Both the position numbers and the translations under genes were made by a program. From positions 1,933,015 to 1,997,014 of the forward strand of contig GG745328.1 of the NCBI GenBank assembly GCA_000151295.1: a stretch of DNA of 64,000 nt. The letters are read 5' to 3'. Source of the stretch: Allomyces macrogynus ATCC 38327. Lineage: Eukaryota > Blastocladiomycota > Blastocladiomycetes > Blastocladiales > Blastocladiaceae. The notes under the pieces were generated by a model that worked only from the letters and a program-made list of their open reading frames with translations, ran no database searches and was not told the origin of the DNA. Shown here piece by piece: positions 31,639 through 44,552 of this stretch (position 1 is its first letter; the number at the start of each line of letters is the position of its first letter).

Positions 31639-32001
31639 AGTGTTATTGTTGTTCGCTTCTTTTTTCGCATCAAATTATGCCCTCTCAATTCGTCCGCGTC
31701 CCCCGTCCGTGTTTTCTTTTCGTGTCTGCTCGGTTAGCCCTTCACTCACGTTCCCAATCGCACCATTCGCTTTCTGTGACTCTCCATGTCCTCCGCGGGC
31801 CGAAGCGAAGCAAAAGTGGCAATTATAATATTCTCCCTCCACCAAGTACTCCGACGACGCGTCTCTCGATCGGCTCCTCCACTCAAGTCCCGGGATCCCG
31901 CCCCCAAACCAAGTCTTCTCCACTCTGAATCCAGCCAACCAATCCACGCTCGCCCTCCTTCTCGACCCACTCCGCACTCATCTCCGACGCGGCATCTGTT
32001 C
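31639..32001. other. Intergenic region between convergent GPI10 and kinase genes
   Basis: About 363 bases, pyrimidine-rich on the + strand with T runs (31650-31680), consistent with two 3' UTRs. No gene seen. Confidence 0.45.
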
Positions 32002-34730
<2,729 letters not shown>

Positions 34731-35624
34731 GATGACGGCGGTGGTGGTGGCGGCGAGAAAAGCAGCGACAGTTGGCCGAGGACGAAGGGCAGCGGGAGCG
34801 GCGGCAGCGACGAGCGCGATCGACCGGGATCCGAGCGAGAATGGCCGGGAAGAGGAAGGGACGGGAGGAGAGAACGCGAAGGACCGGAGCGGGAGCTGGA
34901 GCGGAAACGGAGCGCGCCGGGCGTCCTGATCGCGCGCGCCGTCTAGGAGCCGGTGAATCTATCCAAGTCGGGCTTGCGGTGGCGGCGGGTCGAAGCGCGC
35001 GCCGGGCCGGGTGGGGTCCGACGAGGATGGGTAGACGGATTGCGGGCACGGAGGACGGCAGAGCAGAGATCGGGCAGCGCCGTGCAGGGCGGCGGCAGCG
35101 CGACAGCGTGAGTCGGACGGAATTCACGGTGGAGAGGAGCGGCGCGGCGACGTGTCGACGGCAGCCGCGGGGTACAGGGGCAGGAGGGGCTGAAAGCACG
35201 AGTGCAAGAAGTGGTGGGTGGGTGGGGTCGGGGACACGGGGAGGGTTGGCGGCAGCGGCGGTGCGGGAGAGGAGAATCGGTCGGCCGACGGTGGTCAGCA
35301 GCGGCGGCAGCGAAGGCGGCGCGAGTCGAGAGAAGCGTTGCGCGGGGTCGTGTCCACTCTCAAATATTTATGAAGACGCGCGCTATTGGTGGACGCGGCC
35401 ACGGCCTTGGTCAGACGACAGCCGTAAAGCTTGTTGCGCGGACATCACTCAGCTGGTGGGTCCACAAATTTTGGCTCAATCTGAAGCGCGTTTCTCATTC
35501 ACACGTGTCTCGACGTGACCGCGTCTCGAGCTGTCACCAGCTCGCCTTGCCCGCGCTTTGCCCACACTTTGACTGCTGGACCTGAAGCGAAGCGACGCGC
35601 AAAGCAACGGCAGAAACCCGATTG
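34731..35624. other. Long leader/promoter region of the MARK-like kinase
   Basis: About 894 bases. GA-rich on the + strand (CT-rich on the kinase coding strand) from 34740 to 35340, typical of a pyrimidine-rich promoter/5' leader. An AT-rich island (caaatatttatg, about 35362) may mark the core promoter. A 248-codon + strand frame here is Arg/Gly-rich from composition alone and is not credible as a gene. Confidence 0.5.
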
Positions 35625-36596
35625 CTATGGTCCCAAAATGGCCTCCAGATCGCGCTCCAGGTCCGACTCGACCGAGGGCGCGCGCCCAACAGCTTGCTGC
35701 ACCGCACCACTCGCATGCTCACCAACCCCGCGCACGTCGGCGTGCCAAGCGGCGTGAATCGGCACCACCTCGCCCTCTTCAGCCGTCAGCCGCCACGCAC
35801 CCTGCTCAATTACTGTGCCATGATCAGATGTCGTCAACCCAACGGCGCCGGACCACACCCTCGAGTCGAGCGGGTCGCTCACGTCGGGGCCTGTGAACTG
35901 GTGGGCCTGCGTTGTTGGCGGCTCGGCCAGCAGCTGCTCAATCTCGTCCTCGAGGTCGTCGCGCGAGTCATGCTGCAATCGTGGTTGCATTTCGTGCACT
36001 CGGAGCAGCGATCGTCGCATTACAGGTGTCGGCGATGACGCAGGATCAGCAGCAAACACCGCCGACCACGGCGAGTCGGACCGCGGTATCGGCGGGTGCG
36101 AAAAGGGCGGTCTTGTCACAAATTGCGGCGGTGGTGGTGGCGTCCACACCATTCTCGTGTCGATCGACGAGGAGAAGGCAGCTCCGGCTTCCGACCGTCC
36201 GAAACTTGGACTCGGATGGGTCGCGTTTGCGGCGGGCGCCCACTCGAGCGCTGCTGCTCGAGGATTGCTCGAGTAGGGCAGACGGTCGCCGGGAGTGGGA
36301 GCAGTTACGGTGCTCCTCGCGTGTGCGAGCAGCGCGACGGGCGGGTCGGAAACGGGCGAGGGGAGGAGCCGTCCTGCGGGGATCGCACGGTGCGGACTTG
36401 TCGCAACAGGCACCAGGGGATTCTTAGCGGTTGTGCGAGCGTACGGGTGCCACGGCGGTATCCGTACAGCGCTCACGCGCGCTGCCGTGCGGTCCGTGAC
36501 TGGCGGTGACAGCGCTAGTTGCGGTTCTGCGGCGGGTACAGGCGGGCATGGGTTGGGTAGGCGGCCCGACGTGCGCGATCGTGGGCGGAGGGGCAT
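35625..36596 (-). CDS. Hypothetical proline-rich protein
   Basis: An open frame from ATG 36596 to TAG 35625, 323 residues. I do not recognise a family. The N-terminal two thirds are Pro/Ala/Ser-rich and probably disordered, with a QFVTRPPFSHPPIPRSDSPW stretch. The C-terminal third is acidic and helical (SRDDLEDEIEQLLAEPP, SVESDLERDLEAILGP at the very end). Such acidic amphipathic ends occur in adaptor or activator proteins, but this is only a guess. The 5' end is uncertain: the frame is open slightly further upstream (GTG at 36605) and an upstream exon may exist. Coding potential rests on length and regular third-base GC. Confidence 0.4.
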   Translation of the reverse strand: MPLRPRSRTSGRLPNPCPPVPAAEPQLALSPPVTDRTAARVSAVRIPPWHPYARTTAKNPLVPVATSPHRAIPAGRLLPSPVSDPPVALLAHARSTVTAPTPGDRLPYSSNPRAAALEWAPAANATHPSPSFGRSEAGAAFSSSIDTRMVWTPPPPPQFVTRPPFSHPPIPRSDSPWSAVFAADPASSPTPVMRRSLLRVHEMQPRLQHDSRDDLEDEIEQLLAEPPTTQAHQFTGPDVSDPLDSRVWSGAVGLTTSDHGTVIEQGAWRLTAEEGEVVPIHAAWHADVRGVGEHASGAVQQAVGRAPSVESDLERDLEAILGP

Positions 36597-37264
36597 TGGG
36601 GGCACGTCGGCGTGTGGTGGTAAGACCGGGCGGCGCGGCGCGGCGGCACTGCCGCAAAAAGAACCAGCTCGTCAGCAGCCGGACGAGCAAACAGGCTGTG
36701 TTGACAAAGCGTACCGCGCGTGCGGCACTATGCGGGCGTCGTCCATGGCGGAGAGGGGACCGTGAGCGTCGGGATCATCGAACGCGCATGCGAAGGGTAG
36801 ATGTGCGCGGCGTGCGTGGCTCCGTCCCCGGCCGTGCCAACGGTCTCGGTGTTTGGCGTCGACTTGCTGCCGCCAACAGTCTCGCTGGCATGCAAGTCGC
36901 GTTGAGTCACCGACGCCGCTCAGAGCACCATGTTCACTGGCACGCTGCGTCCAAGTCACCGGGCTTCAAATGTGGCGTGTCGTCCGCGTTGACACCGCTC
37001 TGCGGATTCCCAACGCTGCGATTCCGACGCTGCGATTCCCGACGCTGCGATTTCCGACGACGACAAGCACACCGCGACGCAGCTTGCTGCAATCGGCTCT
37101 CGTGCTTTCGGTCTCTGGATACCAACATGTTTACAAGCGCAGCCGGGGCTCGTCCCCGCTGCAAGCCCGGTTCCCGCAGTAGGGGGGCGCAGGCGCGCGA
37201 CGACTGGCACTCAAGGTCTATATTAACGACGGGGGGGGGAGCACCCCGCCCCCGCAGCGCCGAC
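36597..37264. other. Region upstream of the SAP18-like exon
   Basis: About 670 bases. It probably contains the promoter and first exon(s) of the SAP18-like gene, which I could not place. It includes a roughly 15-base tandem repeat (37001-37060). Confidence 0.4.
37001..37060 (+). repeat. Tandem 14-16-base repeat, four copies
   Basis: Four degenerate copies of tgcgattcccgacgc lie about 520 bases before the assembly gap. Read as protein it has no obvious meaning. Confidence 0.8.
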
Positions 37265-37580
37265 TTGTTACGGCGCACGCCCCGTGAACGACCGTTTTAC
37301 GCTCTACGCCGATCCATCGACGACGCTCGTCGCGCTGCTCGCCCAAGTCCATGCGCAGCGGCCCGACCTGGCCAACCGTGCCGCCACCTGGCGGCTCTAC
37401 CCGCAGGTCGGCATGCCGTCGCCGCCCATTCTCGGATTCACGTCAAAGTCGCTCCAGGACCTGTCGGTGCGCGCGACCGACCTGCTCAGTCTGGCCGTGG
37501 CCGATCCAGAGCCAGAGCCCATGGCCGTCGATGCATCCGCCGACGCGCCCACGCGGCCCGCATCTACGACGCCGCCATCC
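37265..37580 (+). CDS. SAP18-like protein, 5'-proximal exon fragment (truncated by gap)
   Basis: After a pyrimidine-rich stretch ending GCAG near 37258 the frame reads YGARPVNDRFTLYADPSTTL, then LVALLAQVHAQRP and GFTSKSLQDLSVRATDLLSL, into an acidic linker and the N gap. This parallels SAP18 (GNVPxxxLQIYTWxDATLxELTxLVKEV and FQIGDYLDIAI), a ubiquitin-like-fold subunit of the Sin3 corepressor and the ASAP/PSAP splicing complexes. The middle SAP18 segment is shorter than in animals. No in-frame ATG was found, so an upstream exon carrying the usual LLLRVF start must exist; the left boundary is only approximate. Identification is by pattern; moderate confidence. Confidence 0.45.
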
Positions 37581-38401
37581 NNNNNNNNNNNNNNNNNNNN
37601 NNNNNNNNNNNNNNNNNNNNNNNNNNNNNNNNNNNNNNNNNNNNNNNNNNNNNNNNNNNNNNNNNNNNNNNNNNNNNNNNNNNNNNNNNNNNNNNNNNNN
37701 NNNNNNNNNNNNNNNNNNNNNNNNNNNNNNNNNNNNNNNNNNNNNNNNNNNNNNNNNNNNNNNNNNNNNNNNNNNNNNNNNNNNNNNNNNNNNNNNNNNN
37801 NNNNNNNNNNNNNNNNNNNNNNNNNNNNNNNNNNNNNNNNNNNNNNNNNNNNNNNNNNNNNNNNNNNNNNNNNNNNNNNNNNNNNNNNNNNNNNNNNNNN
37901 NNNNNNNNNNNNNNNNNNNNNNNNNNNNNNNNNNNNNNNNNNNNNNNNNNNNNNNNNNNNNNNNNNNNNNNNNNNNNNNNNNNNNNNNNNNNNNNNNNNN
38001 NNNNNNNNNNNNNNNNNNNNNNNNNNNNNNNNNNNNNNNNNNNNNNNNNNNNNNNNNNNNNNNNNNNNNNNNNNNNNNNNNNNNNNNNNNNNNNNNNNNN
38101 NNNNNNNNNNNNNNNNNNNNNNNNNNNNNNNNNNNNNNNNNNNNNNNNNNNNNNNNNNNNNNNNNNNNNNNNNNNNNNNNNNNNNNNNNNNNNNNNNNNN
38201 NNNNNNNNNNNNNNNNNNNNNNNNNNNNNNNNNNNNNNNNNNNNNNNNNNNNNNNNNNNNNNNNNNNNNNNNNNNNNNNNNNNNNNNNNNNNNNNNNNNN
38301 NNNNNNNNNNNNNNNNNNNNNNNNNNNNNNNNNNNNNNNNNNNNNNNNNNNNNNNNNNNNNNNNNNNNNNNNNNNNNNNNNNNNNNNNNNNNNNNNNNNN
38401 N
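37581..38401. other. Assembly gap (run of N)
   Basis: 821 unresolved bases. Any coding frame drawn across them is artificial. The flanking repeats and GC-rich sequence probably caused the break. Confidence 0.99.
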
Positions 38402-39178
38402 CCGCGTAGCCCAACGCTGCCGGTTGCGCGCACGGCGTCGCCACCGCGCGCATGTACGAACCCGCGCCACCCTCGATCCACGACCGCGTCAAGGCCCGCA
38501 CACCATGCGCCGCCACCCCCACCCACCCACAACCCCATCGAAGCCGCACGCCGCTTACCCGCGAACCCGCTCACTCACCACGCACCTGCTGCCTCGCATG
38601 CGCCGCCCATGCCCGTCGCTGCCGCCGTTCCCGCCGCTGCCATGGAAGTGTTCCCGATCCCGGACCCGGCAACGGCCGAATGGTCCGCTACCGAGACCGA
38701 CTGGCGCAACGAGGTCGTGGAGTGGGGGATCGATCCGCGCGACCACCCAATAGCGAAAGTCGTCGCGCAAAAGTGCAAGGAAATCGTCGAGCGGCACCGC
38801 CGCGGCGGCGGTGCGCGTGGGCCGCCGGGTGAGTTTGACCGTAGTCGGCAGGACCGTGAGCGCGAGCGGCCCGGGATGCGGCATGGTGGGGGCGGTGGTG
38901 GTGGCGGGGGGTACCACGACCGTGGAACTTGCGGGCCGCCCGGTGGAGGGTACTTTGACCGGGATCACGGGCACCATTCGCGTGATGATCGCGGACACGG
39001 GCATGGCGGAGGGCGACGGGATGATCGCGGACACGGGTCCGGTGATTACCGCGATGACCGCGCGCGTGGAGGTGGTGGGTATCGCGACGAGCGTGGGCCT
39101 CCCGGCCGTGGTGTTTACCGCGACGAGCGGGGTTATGGCGGTGGTGGCGACCGTCGCGGTCATGACCGCCGGCACTGA
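38402..39178 (+). CDS. Arg/Asp/Gly-rich protein, 3' part (possibly the end of the SAP18-like gene)
   Basis: From the gap the frame is open to the TGA at 39176. A Pro/His/Ala-rich linker leads to a short ordered segment (VFPIPDPATAEW, TDWRNEVVEWGIDPRDHP, KVVAQKCKEIVERHR) and then a 125-residue tail of RD, GYRDERG and GGGG repeats of the kind found in RNA-binding or splicing proteins. An internal ATG at 38642 could be a start if this is a separate gene. Because SAP18 works with SR-type splicing factors, a fusion or extended SAP18 is conceivable, but the gap prevents a decision. No RNA-recognition motif is visible. Confidence 0.5.
   Translation, partial: PRSPTLPVARTASPPRACTNPRHPRSTTASRPAHHAPPPPPTHNPIEAARRLPANPLTHHAPAASHAPPMPVAAAVPAAAMEVFPIPDPATAEWSATETDWRNEVVEWGIDPRDHPIAKVVAQKCKEIVERHRRGGGARGPPGEFDRSRQDRERERPGMRHGGGGGGGGGYHDRGTCGPPGGGYFDRDHGHHSRDDRGHGHGGGRRDDRGHGSGDYRDDRARGGGGYRDERGPPGRGVYRDERGYGGGGDRRGHDRRH
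38880..39175 (+). repeat. Coding RD/RG-rich repeat tract
   Basis: Imperfect repeats of cgcgat/gaccgc and ggcggt units encode the Arg-Asp and Gly-rich tail. The unit length varies, so this is low-complexity coding sequence, not a minisatellite. Confidence 0.7.
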
Positions 39179-40614
39179 GGTCGTTGGTCGTCTTTGGCGA
39201 CCAACCAGCAAGTCCACTCGTTGATGTGTGGGTGGAGAGATTATTTTGCGAGCCAAATTGTGTTTCCTCTTTCTTTTTTCGATTCCCAGCCTCAAATTTT
39301 TTTACAACCAGCCGTTCATCATTTTTCGCCTTGGGTCGATGCCGATATATGTGCAACACTGCACTTGGTCAGGTTTCTTGCCTTTCTGTCGCGCTGTCAC
39401 ACTCTGCTCCTCCCACCAACAGCACTCACCGCCCAATTGTACCGGATTGCCCGCCCTGCTCTTCTTCGCCGGTCTATTCGGGCCTTGTCGGCCAGAGCAA
39501 GTGCCACGGGTGCCCCTGGCTCTGCTGTCTGGGGTCGCCCACGTTCGACAATGAAGTGATTGGTTGGTCATCATCATCATCCTTCAACATCCCTCGCTTT
39601 TCTCAACCCTTTCTCTGACCCCGCCCCGAAACCGCTCAATTTCATAGTTAGTTGCGTGGCCGGCCTTGTCGGGGGAATGGTATGGTGGCGGGTCATTCGT
39701 GAAGTCTATCCTGTACGTATCCTCGTGTCAATGTCACGTTCTACCAGTCGTCACCCTGACTCTCGAATGGTCTCTTTTTGCGGAACGAGTGGGATACGTT
39801 CCTGGCTCACAGAGTGAAGGAGGGACGGCGTGCCCTCCCGCAGCGCCGTGCAACCGGCGTGAGCCTGCCGGCGAGGAGGGTGATGCCCGCCGCCGCTGCA
39901 TCCGACAAGGAAACGATCATTGCCGAGCTAGAAAGTGGCTCTCCGGGCGAACGTAGATGGTAATCTTGGCGGTCATCACCTGACCACTATGGTGTTTCGG
40001 GAGCTGGCCAGCGGCAGGTGCTGGAGACATGGTTCTCGATGCAAATGCAGGTCCTGGCCGGACATAACCGAAGATAACTATCTTGGAGACAAGGGAGCTG
40101 GGAAAGTGATGGAAACAGACTCATGTTCCTGGCAAAGATGCTCATTCCAAACAAGCCCTTGGGACGAGGGGCAGGGACAGCAGTGGTGTGTCGACAATGA
40201 GGCGCAAAATTGATCATTGTTGGTGACAAGGGCCGGGGTAATTAAAGCGAGGGTGTGGGAACAGAACCAGGCAAACTTGAGCCGGGACAGGATCGGACGC
40301 CTGCAGGGAGCCAGGCGGTTGCACACCCGCCAAGACCATTGCTCGCGACGTGCCTGCGGTGGGGAAGCGAAAGGAATGCGGGTTCGACTCATCGGCGGCT
40401 CCAGTTTTCTGTCTGCTGCAATCGTCTCCTCCTTGTCGACAGACCAAGCTGGCACCGACCAGCACCAGCACGTGGGCCACCATACAAAACGACCCGGCGC
40501 GCCGCCGCACCGCCAGCAACTGCCAGCAATTGGGCGACATTTACCAGGCCGACGACGCGCACTACAAGCCTGATTATCAGCACGACCCACGCGCGCAATT
40601 CGCTCTCCACCACG
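39179..40614. other. 1.4-kb gene-poor region before SMC1
   Basis: Noticeably lower GC than the rest, especially 39235-39350, with T runs. No frame shows family motifs or matching splice sites on either strand. It should contain the 3' UTR of the Arg/Asp-rich gene and the SMC1 promoter and leader; the remainder (about 39600-40300) is unexplained. I looked for tRNA T-arms (one ggttcgac at 40380) but no cloverleaf fits. Confidence 0.5.
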
Positions 40615-43600
40615 ATGGGCCGCCTCGTCCAGCTCGAAGTTAACAACTTCAAATCGTATCGCGGCCACCATGTGATTGGCCCCTTCAAGCAGCTTACGGC
40701 CGTAATTGGCCCAAACGGCGCCGGGAAGTCGAACATCATGGACGCCGTCTCGTTTGTGCTCGGGATCCAGTCTGCGCAGCTGCGGTCGACGCATCTGCGC
40801 GACCTGATCTACCGAGGCCGCGCCATGGTGGACGACCAAGGGCGCGAAGTCGCGGGAGTCAGCGCCGAGTCGGCGACGAGCGCCTACGTCTCGGCCGTCT
40901 ACGAGGACGCCAACCAGAACCAGATCACGTTCACGCGCACGTTCGTGTTGGATTTGTTTTCATGCGCCGAGCGAGCGGAATGGGAGGGTTGTGGGAGTCG
41001 TGATCGCAGTGGTGGCTCACTCGTCAAATCGCTCGTATTCCCAGCATCTCGGCTGACGGCAAGTCCGAGTACCGCGTCAACGGCAAGACTGTGCGCCGCG
41101 AGGCCTACGTCGCCTACCTCGAGCGCGAAAACGTGCTCATCAAGGCGCGCAATTTCCTCGTCTTCCAAGGCGACGTCGAGTCGGTCGCTGCGCAGAACCC
41201 CAAGGACCTGACGCGGCTCATTGAGCAAGTGTCGGGCTCGCTCGACCTCAAGGACCAGTACGAGACGCTCAAGCAGGCGCAGGACACGGCCATGGAAAAC
41301 TCGACGCTCATGTTCCAAAAGCGCCGCGGGATGCAGGCCGAGCTCAAGCAGTACCGCGAACAGAAGTCCGAGGCCGAGCAGTATGAGAATATGCAGCAGC
41401 AGTGCGATGAACTTGTGCTCGCGCAGACGCAGTGGAAACTATTCCACCTCGAGCGCGATTTGGAGAGGATGCGCGACAGTGTGCACGATGACCAGGGGAC
41501 GTTGCGCGAGTACGAGGATTTGCACGAGGCGATCGAGGCGCAGGTGCGCACGGCCAAACAGGAGCACGCCGCCGCGACCAAGGACGTTGTCCGGCTCGAC
41601 CGGCTCGTGGGCAAGGAGGAGAACGCCGTCAAGGCGCACCAGCCAGTTCTCACGCAGTTGCGGCAGGCGCAGACGCACTCGACGCAAAAGGTGGAGCGGC
41701 TCGCGACGCAGGTCGAGAAGATTGACCGCGATTTGGCGCGGCAAGAGCAGTCGCTCACCGACTTGCGGGACCAGATTGCCACCATCACGCGCGCGCAGCA
41801 GCAACTCGACCGGACCGCGTCGTCGACCGACGCCAAGCGGCAGGGGCTCGCGGGTCTGCAGGACGAGTACCACCGGCTGCGGTCGCAGTTTTTGCTCGAG
41901 ACAGCGACGCTCCAGCAGCAGCTCGATTCGCTGCAGCTCGGGTCCAAGGCGCGCCAGGACGAGGTGGCGCGGCTCGAGGCCAAGCGCGTCGCGCTCGAGC
42001 ATAAGATGGAGGCCGCGCAGCAGGAGCTCGAGCAGGCACGCGGCAAGCTCGAACGCGCATCCGACGGGCTCGCGCGCGCGACCGACGAGCAGACTGGGCT
42101 CGAGCAGGAAATGGCCGCGATCCAGACGCGCGACGCGCAGCTGCGCGCGCAGGAGCAGTCGCTCAACGAAAAGCTCGTCGAGTTGACAGGTAAGCTCATG
42201 GACTACCGCAGCGATAAGCGCGAGTCGGAGCGCGAGTCCAAGATGCGGCAACTCGTCGAGGACTTGAAATCGCTTTTTCCGGGCGTCTACGGGCGGCTTA
42301 ACGAACTGTGCCGCCCGACGCAGCGCATCTACGATCGCGCTGTGGCGCTCGTGCTTGGCAAAAACATGGACGCGATCGTGACCGACTCGCAGGCGACGGC
42401 CATGGAGTGTATTCGGTACATGCGTGAGCAGCGCAAGGGCCACGCCACCTTTTTGCCCGTGCAGGAGCTCGTCACCAAGGAGATCCCGCCACGGCTGCGG
42501 TCGTTTGCGAATGCGCGGCCTGCGCTCGACGTCGTCCAGTACGACAAGGAGATTGAGCCCGCCGTCAAGTACGCGTGCGGGACCGCGCTCATCACCGAGA
42601 CGCTCGACGTGGCGCGATACATTTGCTACGAAAAGGGCACACGCGTCAAGGCCGTGACGCTCGACGGCGTCACGATTCACAAGACGGGCAGTATGAGCGG
42701 CGGGACCGCCGGTGCCGATCAAGCGAGTGGAACCAGCCGGTGGGAAGAGCGCGAGGTCGAGACCATGAAGCGCGCGCACGAAAAGATCCAGGCCGACTTG
42801 CAACAACTCACCAAAGAGAAGCGCAGACACCGCGACCGCGAAGTGCTGCAAATGCAACTCGCCGGCGTCATTTCGCAGCGACAGTTTCTGCATACCAAGG
42901 TCGCCGGGCTCGAGGGCCGGATCGCGGCCAAGACCAAGGAGCTCGAGGAAATGACGGCCGAGCGCGACGGGATCACGGCACGGCTCGATGACCTGGGTGC
43001 CGAAATGGCCGACGCGCGCGTGCTCGATCTGCAAGAAGAGATTCGCCGTGCGCGCGACACGTTCTTTGCCGATTTCTGCGAGCAGGCGCAGGTGGCGACG
43101 ATTGACGAGTACGAGCAGCTCGTCCTCGAGAGCGCCGTCGAGGAGACCAAGCAGCGCAACGCCTTGGCGACGCAGCGCACCAAGCTCGAGACGCAACTGG
43201 CCTACGAGACGGACCAGCTCACAAAGCTGCACGAGCGGCGCGAGCAGGCGCTTACGGCGCGCGCCAACGAGACGAGGAACGCCGAGTCGAACGCCGAGCG
43301 CATTGCCCAGATCGAGGAGGCCGTCGCGATTGGCGAGGCCAAGGTGAATCAGCTGCGCGAGCAGCTCGAAGAGTTCCGGCGCACGCAAAAGGACAAGGCG
43401 CAGGTCTTGCACCGGCGCAAGCGGCAGCAGCAGGAGGTGCGGTCGAGCCAGGAGGCTCTGACGAAGAAGATCGCTCAAGAGTCGGACGCGATCACGCAGC
43501 TGCACCACCACCGTGTCACGCTGTTACGCAAGGCCCGTGTCGACAACATTCCGCTGGCCATCACGACCGGGTCCCTTGCCGACCTCGTGCCGGACCTGAC

Positions 43601-44443
43601 CGTGCAGCAGTCGCAAGAGCTCAGTCAAGCGATTGTGGTCGACTACGACGACCTCGACGACGATCTCAAGGAGGACGGGTCGCCCGCTGTTGGTCAGGAC
43701 TTCACGGACCGGATCCACCAGCTGACGAGCGACATGGACCGAATCGCGCCCAATATGCGTGCCCTCGAGAAACTCGCTGGTGTCACGGCCAAGTGCGCCG
43801 AGACCGACAAGGAGTTTGAAAAGGCGCGACGGGACGCGCGGCTCGCCAAGGACCGATTCCTGTCGGTGCGGCAGGAGCGCTACACGCGGTTCATGGACGC
43901 GTTCACGCACATATCCGGGTGCATCGACGCCATTTACAAGGAGCTCACGCGGTCGCGCAATTTCCCGCTTGGCGGCACGGCCTACCTGTCGCTCGAGTCT
44001 GAAGACGAGCCCTACGCCGAAGGGGTCAAGTACCATGCCATGCCGCCGATGAAGCGGTTCCGCGACATGGAGCAATTGTCGGGCGGTGAAAAGACGGTCG
44101 CTGCGCTCGCTCTCTTGTTTGCGATCCACTCGTACCGGCCGTCGCCCTTCTTTGTGCTCGACGAGGTGGACGCTGCTCTCGACAATGCCAACGTGGCCAA
44201 GGTCGCGCGCTACGTCGTGAGGCACCGCGAGGACGTGCAGTTTATCATCATTTCGCTCAAGAACTCGTTCTACGAGCGGTGTCAAGGGCTCGTCGGCGTC
44301 TACCGCGACGTGGACGCCAACTCGTCGGGCATCTTGACGTTGGATGTCCGTTGGCTCGCTCTCTCGCTTTGTTCCTGCTCGGTTGCTCCAAATTCTGACT
44401 GCTCCTCCCCAAACTGTAGCTCGAAGCCTTCCCCGACGAGTAA
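40615..44443 (+). CDS. SMC1: Cohesin subunit SMC1
   Basis: Exons 40615-40940, 41045-44345 and 44420-44443 give 1216 residues in frame. SMC1 pairs with SMC3 and SCC1 to form the cohesin ring for sister-chromatid cohesion and DNA repair. Walker A is GPNGAGKSN (32-40). SEYRVNGKTV and ENVLIKARNFLVFQGDVES are SMC1-specific. Long coiled coils flank a hinge (about 510-665: FPGVYGRLNELCRPTQ, then the Gly-rich SMSGGTAGADQ). The ABC signature LSGGEKTVAALALLFAIHSY (near 1120) and Walker B PFFVLDEVDAALDNANV follow. The last exon encodes only LEAFPDE before TAA, completing the usual ILTLDL end. Its 3' end lies 109 bases from that of the convergent cyclin Y gene. Confidence 0.97.
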
Positions 44444-44552
44444 ACGTCGCGGTGCTTTGCACGCAGTTCTATCGGTTTTGTCACGCATCCACAATACATC
44501 AACCATCTACGAACTATTTGCCATTCCCCACCCTTCCAGACCCTCCCAGTCC

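Noticed and set aside
34772..35518. 248-codon open frame on the + strand
   Set aside because: Arg/Gly/Ala-rich with no domain; it arises from a GA-rich promoter/leader of the minus-strand kinase and has no homologue-like motifs.
36506..39178. 890-codon frame running across the N gap
   Set aside because: The gap translates as unknown residues; the frame before the gap conflicts with the SAP18-like frame, so only the part after the gap is credible.
39560..40260. Remnant transposon in the gene-free region
   Set aside because: No terminal repeats, target duplication, transposase or reverse-transcriptase motif could be found by eye.
40370..40400. Possible tRNA T-arm (ggttcgac)
   Set aside because: The flanking bases do not form a 5-base stem and no acceptor or anticodon arms could be drawn.
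41439..43511. 690-codon minus-strand open frame inside SMC1
   Set aside because: Antisense to the SMC1 coiled coil; long antisense frames are expected opposite GC-rich coding DNA and this one has no family features.
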